DNA from: Daedaleopsis sinensis
Lineage: Eukaryota > Basidiomycota > Agaricomycetes > Polyporales > Polyporaceae
Reading direction: 5' to 3'
Assembly (NCBI GenBank): GCA_033807695.1
Contig: CM066310.1
Coordinates: 1,302,001 to 1,366,000 of the forward strand
Length of the DNA: 64,000 nt
The position numbers and the translations under genes were made by a program. The notes under the pieces are model-generated. The model worked only from the letters and a program-made list of their open reading frames with translations. It was not told the DNA's origin and ran no database searches. Positions 55,369-64,000 of the stretch are shown piece by piece (position 1 is the first letter of the stretch; each line of letters opens with the position of its first letter).

Positions 55369-56643
55369 CTAGTGGATAAACCACTCACTGTCACCTTGGA
55401 ACTCTTGGAAGCTCCGTTGCATCTGCACGGCGGCGCACACGAGTTAGAACATTGAATCGCGAGTAATTAAGCTTTCATGCTCACCCATGATGCAAGGATA
55501 CCGGCGATGAGTGCGGGATTCCCCTCTTCCATCGCCGTTTCAGATATGTCTTTCCTATTGACTCTCCACTCGATTGCATCCGAGATCCAGTATGACGCTC
55601 CGTCGTCATCATCGTCAATGTCCACGACGATGAAGAACCACTTGCGACCGGTAGTCAGTGCTCCACGAATATGCGACTTTCTGAGTATACGATATAAGCG
55701 TCGGACTAGAGAAGCTATTTGATGCAACGTACTGAAGTAGTTTCGCACAGGCAATAAGTTCGAGCAAGATCTTGGGGAGATACGACATAATGATCGGGCC
55801 GGCGAAGTCAGAATCTTTAGCTTCAGCAGCAAGGAATGCAACTGAGCGATTTCCGCATTCTCTGTGCGGCGTTGGAAAGAGCCGTACGTATGCATCTATG
55901 CATTGATTCTTATTTCAATGCCGGAGGTACAATAACTTAGTTGGAGACAACGTACCTTGAGCTCGTGAGACGTATACTGTGTAGTCTATAACCCCTGAGA
56001 CCGTGTACTCCTGGGTTTGCCGAGGCTGAACAGCAGGGATAGCGTTATCCAACACCACTGTAGCCTTGTGAGGAGGTGGAACCATTTCAATGGCCCTAGA
56101 GAAAAAGGCGTCGATAAACATCCGAGAAGGGATGTCATTCAAGCTCTATGGCCATGATCAAGATTTCGCCAAGCACTTGTCAAAGTAGTACATAAACGCA
56201 CCTTCAAATCAGCGAAATATTTGCCTAGGAATATGAGATGGTCGCACATGTATTCGTTTGACCACGTTTTGTCAGAGCCGATGGCCGAGGAGATTCGAAT
56301 GACGTCCGCGAGGTTAGGTTGGAGCCTGAGGGTGCCCTTGCCCCTGATGTTGAACTTCTCCAACGCCTCGTGGTCGGCAGAAGAGAACGAGAGAGACTGA
56401 AGCAGATAAGAATGAACAAATCAATTCACCAAACTGAGGTTCTCACCACTGTGTCCTTCATCCGGAGTAGGATTGTGTCCATCATGCTGTCGAGTTGGTC
56501 CGCGAGGGCGTCCACTACCGAGGGGTCAGAATCCGGCAGCTCTTCAACCGGGCGCGTGAGAGATGAACGGAGGTTCTGAAGGTGCTGCAGTGCACGCTGA
56601 AGCTCAAGCCCGCTCACAGACCTGAAACCTTGCGTCTCGCCAT
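55369..56643 (-). CDS. PD-(D/E)XK nuclease-like protein of CRN type
   Basis: At least six exons. The N-terminus is a helical domain (LELQRALQHLQNLRSSLTRP, VVDALADQLDSMMDTILLRM), then FNIRGKGTLRLQPNLADVIR and WSNEYMCDHLIFLGKYFADL. The core has QTQEYTVSGVIDYTVYVS, where the D of VIDY, and VAFLAAEAKDS, where E-x-K, match a PD-(D/E)XK active site. Downstream are LPKILLELIACAKLLQ and SHIRGALTTGRKWFFIVVDI. It ends SFQEFQGDSEWFIH with TAG at 55369-55371. Splice sites are canonical from the second exon on. The start (ATG at 56641-56643) could not be joined in frame with exon 2, so the first exon is uncertain. The family is seen in CRN effectors and stand-alone fungal proteins; nuclease activity is not shown. 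Confidence 0.7.
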
Positions 56644-56799
56644 GGTCGTGGTCAACTGGTGGTTAACTCGACTCCTGGGAATGATGCGCACGGACCCCGA
56701 GGAGTGCTGAAGCGCTGAAGAGTTGAGCGCCCGACGCAGCTAAATTCGCGTGAAAGCTTGTCTACGTCTCTCCTCCTACCGCTACAACTATCTCAGTCT

Positions 56800-57449
56800 A
56801 TGTTCTCCAACAAATTGCGTCTCAAACGCACGCCCCCAGAACAGGCAGAGTGCGACCTGCGCAACGTAAAGCTGCACACAAAGCTGTGAGGCACCAGCTC
56901 CACGCGGACGACGACTACGCACGCAAACGACACCGCACTATCGACTCTAGTGACGTCTTCGACGACAGCGATGTCGAGTACGAGCCTTAGCCCGGCTCGA
57001 ACGATGCTCATGCTCGTGCGGGCAGCCACCGCGCTCACAAGCCCGACTACGACCAGATACGTGCCGAGGCTTGCTCTCGCGAGAAGCTATGGGGCGCGTT
57101 GACTACGTAGAAGCATCCCTGAACCAGTACGCGCACGTCCCGCGGCGGTGGGGGGATGGATTGGATGGATCACGAACAAGCGTGGACCTCAGTACATGGA
57201 CGACAAAGGCTACGCGGAGTAGGTCCGCGTGGGGATGTAAAGGTGCGTGCTGCAATTTCTTCTTTAGTATGTCCAAAAGATGCCGGCTGCTGCAGCGGAG
57301 CAAGAGGAGCGCAAGGCGTTGCGAGAAGGCGGTCAGGGAGGAGACCACGCGGCTCGAGCATGCGGCTGAAGAACGGCGGGGCCAAAGAGCGCGTGCGTGA
57401 CGCAGAGGCGAGGTGGCAGATTCTTCCCGCTCCTGCTCCGGATTTCTAG
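56800..57449 (+). pseudogene. Decayed gene of an unknown basidiomycete family
   Basis: Starts MFSNKLRLKRTPPEQAECDL, then stops. Later fragments in other frames read VFDDSDVEYEP, HKPDYDQIRAEACSREKLWG, VPRRW-like and a charged repeat (KAVREETTRLEHAAEERR). Multiple stops and frame changes. The order of segments suggests one ancestral gene with an acidic middle and a charged coiled C-terminus. Confidence 0.6.
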
Positions 57450-57541
57450 CTAGTGAGCGTGCGACACTCGATCAGGATAAGCTACTCTTTGAGGATATAG
57501 ACAAGGTATGGGTCGCGGCGACGAGTCGTTCACCCTAGACA

Positions 57542-60500
57542 TCACAAACCCATCTCCCGCCACCGCCTCCCCAACACCTCCTCGACGCTCCCCACCCCTC
57601 CCGCTCCCTCCCTCCTCCCTCCCCGCCGCGAGCTCTCCCGCACCCGCAGCCCCGCCCCGCCCAGCCGCTCCAGCACGTGCATGTACACCTCGCGCGCCGC
57701 AGGGCCCTGCACCCCGCGCGCACGCACGCCCCCATCGAGCACGAGCAGCGCCGCACACGCGACGGGCAGCCCGACCGTGCGCGCCATCGCGGACGTGCCG
57801 CGCGTCCCGTACGTGACCAGCGACGACGTGTGCACCTCCTCCTCCTCCTCCCCCTCCTCCTCCTGTGCTGCGCTCGGCCTGGTCACGATCTCGTGCGAGA
57901 GGACGACGAGGTCACGCTCGTGCGGGGCGTACTGCAGCTTGTGCGCGAGGAGCGCCGCGAAGAGGTCGAGCGGGGCCGCGGGCGTCGGCGGGAGTGGCGG
58001 GAGGCGAATCGAATTCTGCGCGGGCGTGCTGTGTGCAGACGGCGAGAGCGCGGCGGGGACGATGGACAGCCAGTGCAGCGCCTGCACGACGCGCTCGTAC
58101 TGCGCGGGCGCGAAGACCTCGCCGAGCGCCGAGCGGAGGGACGCGGGGTCGTCCGCGATGGGCGTGCCGAGCTTCGCCGCGAGTGCGTGGCGGACGAGCG
58201 CGTCCCAGGACGGCGCAGCGACCGTCGTGGACGCCTCCAGCAGGCCGAGCGCACGGAACGCGTGCATGAGATCGGCGTAGCCGGGATACCGCAGCGTGCC
58301 CCTGAACAGCGTGCGGACGTCCGCGAGGCGCTCGAGGCGCTCGAGGCCGTACGTATGCGCGTACGGCAGGCTGTCGCGGTTCGCCAGGCCTTCGAGCTTG
58401 AGGACGGGCGAGACGGGGACGGAGGGGAAGTACGTCTTCAGCAGGTCCTCGCCGCGGATCTCGCACACCTGTGAGCGGGGCACGCCGTCAGCCGAGCATC
58501 GTTATCAGCGAGCGGATACTACAAACCTGGCCGTCGAGCTTGAACCGCGCAGAGTTCAGCGCCGCGGTCAACACTCCTCTGGGACTCCAGCTGAACTTAT
58601 ACCCGAGAGGGACCTCTGCGTCTTCCGGGGCGGGCAGGCCTCCGCAGAAGGACGTGAACGAGACGATCTCCTTCTGCTGGGCTCGCAACGAGTCTATGAG
58701 CGATAACGCCGAGCAGTGGTCGATGCCCGGGTCGAGTCCGATCTCGTTCATGAGGATAACATCGGCGGCGACAGCACTGTTATACATGAGCACGATTCCA
58801 CGCACAATCACGGCCATGTAACACACCGGTCGTGCAGCTGGCGCATGGCTGGAGAGATGTAGGAAGCCGTGACGAGGTGTTTCCTGTTCTTGATACACAA
58901 CTCTGCCACAGATGGGTGGAAAGGGACTGGCAGGAGACTGGTCTCGTTATCAGTATGCAACACACGTATGGTACATGGTGTACAACGCACCTGATCACGA
59001 CGTCTGCCGCCGCAATCAACCGTTCCACTGCCGCCAAATCGCCCATGTCAACCAGCATTGGGGTGGCATTGGGGTAGGGCGCGGTCAAACGCTCCGCATC
59101 CGCCAATACGTTGCTCGCTGCACACAAAGTAGCGGTGTAAGTAGCTGGCTCTCGATGGGTCTTGCACGTAGCACACGCACCAACGACAAGTCGCACATCC
59201 GGCCGGCTGCAGATCTCCGCGACCGCAGGCGGTGCGACCATTCCACTCCCGAGCATCAGCACGTTCTTCTTGGGCTGTATACCCTGAGCTCGACTCTTCT
59301 CCTGCGCTGCGATAGCGGCGGACGAAGGCGCGGGATCTGGGACACTCTCCTTCCACACCCCAAGCGGCTCCCGCAGCCACTGGAACGACGCGCTCAGCGC
59401 CCCCCCGCTCGCGACCGTCGCACGCTCCAAAGCTGCTGCTTCCTGCGTCTTGGTGGCAGACCCGCCGGGCAGCGTGTACCGCGAGACGATGTCGCGCAGG
59501 TACGGGAGGAACGCCTGCGAGAAGTGCTGCGACGCTTCGAGCGGGAGCGCGGTGGGCAGGATGTCGACCGCCATCATCGTCACCGGGGGCAGGTGCGCGG
59601 GGAGCGTCGGCGGTCGCGCAACGAAGTACGGCGCGGAGAGCGTCGTGTGCTGCGATAGGAATTCGAGGCCGCCCTATATTCACGCGTGATTCGTGTCAGC
59701 GAGGTCTGATACTCGTTGAGAACTGACCAGCATACATACCCCGACGTCGCAGCTGATGTCTCCCACACATGCGAAGCGGCCCTTCCCAAGCGTCTGCGCG
59801 ATCTCGAGCGTCGCGGTGAGCTGCTCGTTCGTCATGAGACGCGGGAACGCGGGTGCCCAGCCTGCGCCGTGGAGGAGGAGGGAGAGGTACGGGGCGATCT
59901 TCGTGTGGAATTCGGAGACGTATTGGTCTGGATGGGCGTAGTAGTCGGACCGGTCGTATGCTCCGCCGTCCCGTCGAACGAAGTAGTCCTTCGCGTGCGC
60001 GTGTACGACGTATACCTGGCCTGGTGGTTAAACTCGAGCAGATTGTGGCGCAAAGTACTCAGCTTGCCTTGTGCAGGTCTGTGGCTATATCGTTCGCGAA
60101 TTGTCAACGGGGTGGAGAAAGGGATCGTTAGATGAGGCCTTACTTGGATCTGTTACGATACTTGGTAGTTGGTCTACGCGAATATGTTGTATCGGAAGGT
60201 CCTCGAGGAGTGCGAGCGCTCCCTCGGCTACCTTCCCAGTTCTGATTCGGATATGAATCGCCCGCATGACAGATAGCATGTCAAGCAGGACTCACCCGGT
60301 CACGCCGATGACGATAGGTCCGAGGCTCTGTGGGGTCCCGTTGCTCGCTATCTGCGCTCCGACGACGTTTCGGAGGGTCGAGCGGATCGACGCTAATGAA
60401 GGATGCGTGTGTGGCCGCGGAGTCCACTGCGGATATGTGAGTATATGCTCCGATTTCATATGCATAAGACAAAACTCACAAGGAATGGGCTAGCTACGCC

Positions 60501-61413
60501 GAGCTCCAGGTGGGCATGGGCCATGGCACATAATGCCTCCAGAGCTCCTGCGACTGTAAAGTGTGATGCATATGAGAATGGCTTGCGCAGAGAGGAGGAT
60601 AAGGATTGAGACGCTTCACTGCTATGAAGCAAACGCGTTCGACCGCGACGTTTGGCAGGCCACCAGGAAAGGAGCCAAGGGGGGCTCGCAGGACGGTCGT
60701 GATGCTGCTCCTCGTACGATCGGCCCGCACCTGATGTGATAGATCGGACACTCACCTCCGGCGAACCACCCAAATCCCACCGTCCGCTTCCCGTCCTCGC
60801 CTACGAGGAGCTCGTAGTCAATGAGCTTGGGGAGCAGGGCCCCGCGCTCCGGGGCGGACGCGTTCTCAGACGCGAGGAACTTCGCGAGCAGCTCCATGTT
60901 GTAGAGCTGGCCCTTGATCGTGTGCGAGAACATGACGTGCGTGCGCGGGACCAGCGGGGCGTTTCCATTCCAGTCCGCGACATGGTGGCGGGGTGAGCTT
61001 GGGGCGGGGAGCGGGTCGGTGAGGACTTCGGGGAGGGGCGTCTCCTTGATACCGACGAGGATGTGTGCAGGTTGCAGAGACGAGTGGAGCTTCGCCCCAG
61101 CCTGATATGCGGCAGGGAGGCATTCAGCGGAGTACAAGAGAAGTGAGTGTTATCATAAGAGCGCACATACCTTGAGGAAGTCGCTCGAGGTGAAGACGCG
61201 CCTCTCGCAGGGTTGGACCAGGACCTCTACGCCGTTTTTGTGGACGAGGTCGTGCACCGCGTCGGGAGTGAGTGGACAGCGTCGCTCCCATATGCGTAGG
61301 GGGTCCTCCCGGCGGATGCCAATAGTGAGCTTGGCGGGCTTGTGGGACGATGTGCCATAAGAACGGCGGAAAGTGGGACGGATGGTGAGTTGAGAGCGTC
61401 GGAGGATGGTCAT
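57542..61413 (-). CDS. Bifunctional lysine-ketoglutarate reductase/saccharopine dehydrogenase
   Basis: Lysine catabolism fusion (LKR/SDH, alpha-aminoadipic semialdehyde synthase type), with a probable mitochondrial presequence (MTILRRSQLTIRPTFRRSYG). The N-half is an LKR of AlaDH/PNT fold: LTIGIRREDPLRIWERRCPL, VEVLVQPCERRVFTSSDFLK, AGAKLHSSLQPAHILVGIKE, HVMFSHTIKGQLYNMELLAK, LIDYELLVGEDGKR, VIGVTGTGKVAEGALALLED. The C-half is SDH: KKNVLMLGSGMVAPPAVAEI (NAD-binding GxGxxxxP), MLVDMGDLAAVERLI, KHLVTASYISPAMRQL, LMNEIGLDPGIDHCSAL and the long C-domain to a stop at 57542. About ten exons. Distinct from the separate biosynthetic LYS1 and LYS9 of fungi. Overall length of about 1000 residues fits the fusion. 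Confidence 0.9.
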
Positions 61414-61780
61414 GGTTCACATGCAAGTTGGGCGGGCAGGCGGGCGGAGAACGGAGGTCGATAACGGAGGCGTCTCTCACACCGACATGGGGTGTATGAT
61501 CCGAGCCGAGTCGGTACGCGACTTGGAACTCTCAACGCCATGCCATCTAGGTGGAGGTGAGTGGCAGGGGAGGACGGTGGGGCGGGCGCGGACAGGACCT
61601 GCCAAATGCGGAGGACGATCAGCGGAGGTTGCCGAGACGCGACGCCGGGGGGAGTGTCCCACGGCTGCTCCTTCACACTCTTCTGCGGCCGTCGTCGGTG
61701 GTCGCTGCGAGGGCACAAGCGGGCGAATGGGAGGCCGGCGACGGATGCCCAACCACGGAAATAAAGCATGAGATATGCGC

Positions 61781-61836
61781 TTTCCAGGGCTCTATACTGT
61801 ACAGAGGGTTTCCAGGGCTGTATACTGTACAGAGGG
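61781..61836. repeat. 28-bp tandem duplication with palindrome
   Basis: Two units (61781-61808, 61809-61836) that differ at one base and contain TATACTGTACAG, itself partly palindromic. Lies upstream of the LKR/SDH start. Confidence 0.95.
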
Positions 61837-64000
61837 CTGCTGCTCTCTATGGGGTACCCGGGTAAGGGCTCTGCACTCTCTGGGGACTGTGTACGCCCTC
61901 CTCTCTGCTGACTAGTGACTGCTGCATACAGTGTACATACTCTGCTCCTGTCACCCTCCGCCGCCCGACGTTCTACAGTAGGAGGGCCGCACCCCTCGCC
62001 ACAAGCTGCCCAGATCGCTGCAGCACCTCCGTGCAGATGTCGACCGCCGCCCCCGCCGTTCCCTCCCGGGTGAGTCTTGTCCTGCTGATCGCGCGATGCG
62101 GAAATCGTCGTCTCCACCCCGCCCGACGCGCGAATGCCTCCTGCGCGCGATCACCACGCTCCGGCATGCTCTCCGGTGCATGTGGCGGGACATGTCGACC
62201 GCGCGATCGGCGAGTGCGCGAGCGGAGAGACACCTCCAGGTGAGTGCGTCGCGCGATGCTGAGCACGACGTCCACCCGCGAGCTCCGTCTCCAGCGTCCT
62301 CTTCGGCGCGCTCGCGCCAGTTGCAGATTCGGGCGCGGGCGCGGGCGCGAGCAGCGCGGACGCTGAGTCTCTGCCCTCCTCGCACACGAACGCGCGCAGG
62401 CCCGACGGCAGGATCAGAGGCATCGCGAGAGGCGGCGAGCGCGACGACGACGCGGAGATTCCCCGCCTTGAGCTGTCGACGTCCGATCTTGACCCGGACT
62501 CGCCCGGTAGGGGCCCACTTCGCTCGGGCAGGCCGCGCTCGGCGGTGCGGTGCGTCTCCCCACCATGTACGCCGGCCGCCGCGGGCATGCGCGGGACGTG
62601 TCCTGTCAGCGTGCGCTCGACCGGACCGGATCTGTGTCCGTGGGTGCGTGCCGCCCGAGTTGGCCAGGAGCGGGACTCGGACACGCAGATCCGCGCCCCC
62701 GCCGTGCCTGCGCCGCGCGGGGCGTTGTTGTGCACGGCCGATTGCTACCCACCTGCGACGACAAGACACGGTGAGTGGACTGTTCAGCATCTCGCGCATA
62801 CATGCGCTCACCTCGTCTGCCGGACGCTCAAGCATCCACTCGAGCACGTCGCCTGTCCCGCGCGGACTGTCGAATACCGGTAATCTTCGCGCACGCCTCA
62901 GTCCAGACAGGTACGCACCTTCGACACGTGGACAGGCTCTCCCTCCTCCTCCGCGGCATGCTTCTTAAACCCCCCAACAGGATCTACGTCAGTCTCAACG
63001 GGTACTCGTCTGGTGGCCGGACCACGCCACGTAAGCCCCGCTACCGACTCGAACGACGAATTGTCAGTCGCCAGCCATATCGCTGCACAGATGCCGTTCG
63101 AAGGTGCGTGACGAGTACCGATCGGTCCCCGACCGTCTCGCACAAGCACAACACCGAGACACGCTCGCCCGCCGTGCACAATGCGCGAAAGCGCCGCCGG
63201 GGCTGGCCACAGGGGGCGCGCACACACTATGCCTGCGCTACGCATACCGTGAGGCAGATGTTGAACGGCGAGGGAACGCACTGTCAGCAAGCGACATACA
63301 GCTCAAACATACGGCTCAAACTTACCTTTCTCCGACGACGCCCACTGGAGCCCTCTTCATCCGCCCCATTTCCCTCCCAGTCCGAGACCCGCGGGCGACG
63401 AGCGACGAGGCGTCCGAGTCTCGCCCGCGCCCCGTGGCACGTCGCGAGCCCCGACTCCGAAGCTTCGAGCCGAAAGTGCGACCGCGCGCCGCCGCCGCGT
63501 GGTCCGAGTCGGCGGGTGCGTGTGCGTGTGCCCCCCGGGCGCGCGTCACGCATGATCTATCGCACGAAGGTCAGCGAGGAAACATCGTGCTCCGGGTAAG
63601 CATAGTTCGAACGCACCGTAGACCTCAGTGACCTCTCCGGGCACCCGAGATGCTCCGAGACGCTCCGGGGCGATGGGCGCGCTGTAGGCACTGTGCGCAG
63701 AGGACTCAGCGAGCGGCCCGTGCCGCGGATCCCGGGATGCCGTGTCGCACGACCGCTTTGCCAGTGCGCACCGTGCTGGGCTTCAAGCTGGTACTAGGCG
63801 CCGCCGACGAGCGAGAGTGCGGAACGATCCACGCGGCCTGCTCGCAGCTGCGGCAGCGTACGCAGGCCGGCGCCGCTGCTCGTGCGGACGGCGCCGGGGC
63901 CGGCAGAGCTGCTCTCGTCCAACGCCGTCCCACGCACCTTCCACGTCCGAGCCATCCGTCTCGAGGCCTGCACCAGTCGCCCACGGTCAGCTCTGCGGGG
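61837..64000. other. GC-rich end of window, unresolved
   Basis: Long overlapping frames on both strands (for example minus 61951-62847, plus 62096-62968, plus 62775-63599) come from extreme GC content. GTGAGT-like donors near 62067, 62239 and 62770 on the plus strand hint at a spliced gene, but no protein family was recognisable in any frame, so no gene is called. Confidence 0.35.

Noticed and set aside
61951..62847. 298-codon minus frame and 290-codon plus frame
   Set aside because: Arg/Ala-rich on both strands, as expected from GC content; no protein family.
1..64000. tRNA, rRNA genes or CRISPR arrays
   Set aside because: No cloverleaf-like or rRNA-like segment was noticed by eye, and no regularly spaced repeats. 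A tRNA could be missed without a covariance-model scan.

Overview
The window is nuclear DNA of a filamentous basidiomycete, most likely a wood-decay agaricomycete close to the polypores. The genome is GC-rich. Almost every gene is cut by many GT-AG introns of about 50-65 nt, and genes are closely packed on both strands. The proteins are recognisably basidiomycete, including a GMC oxidoreductase, Thr-rich secreted proteins and Crinkler-like (CRN) host-effector-type families. No bacterial, viral or organellar signature was seen. All exon boundaries were placed by eye.

Layout. 1-12.7 kb: valyl-tRNA synthetase (cut by the left edge), RNA polymerase I/III subunit AC40, a small Ser/Thr-rich secreted protein, a GMC oxidoreductase, a peroxiredoxin and a conserved protein of unknown function, all on the minus strand, then a decayed copy of a family called here the WWW family. 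13-25.5 kb: two intact and one truncated member of a secreted family (T-linker family: signal peptide, short N-domain, hypervariable Thr-rich linker, Cys-rich C-domain), with exosome subunit RRP45, mitochondrial protease OMA1 and another Cys-rich secreted protein. 25.5-29.6 kb: gene-poor, with a truncated short-chain dehydrogenase. 29.7-34.3 kb: a casein kinase 1 with a mobile element in one intron, and the chromodomain protein EAF3/MRG15.

34.4-44.5 kb is an accessory island. It holds duplicated WWW-family genes, a relic of the T-linker family, a P-loop NTPase pseudogene, a perfect inverted repeat, fragments of a CRN-like header/kinase family and a third intact T-linker gene; MAGO lies inside it. 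45.2-50.5 kb is housekeeping: a HAL2-type bisphosphate nucleotidase (with the same mobile element in an intron), mitochondrial ribosomal proteins uS8m and uS10m, and SUS1. 50.9-57.5 kb returns to CRN-like genes: a broken kinase, an intact header-kinase fusion, a PD-(D/E)XK nuclease-like gene and a decayed pseudogene. 57.5-61.4 kb encodes a bifunctional lysine-ketoglutarate reductase/saccharopine dehydrogenase. The last 2.6 kb is GC-rich and unresolved.

Main points. (1) The T-linker family looks undescribed: a conserved C-terminal module and exon pattern joined to a Thr linker that differs in every copy. (2) CRN-like effector-type modules (ubiquitin-like header, kinase, P-loop NTPase, restriction-type nuclease) cluster within about 20 kb in various states of decay. 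(3) A roughly 400-bp inverted-repeat element sits in introns of two unrelated genes without breaking either. (4) Two tiny exons are needed to make conserved proteins: 6 nt in MAGO, and 15 nt carrying the catalytic motif of OMA1.
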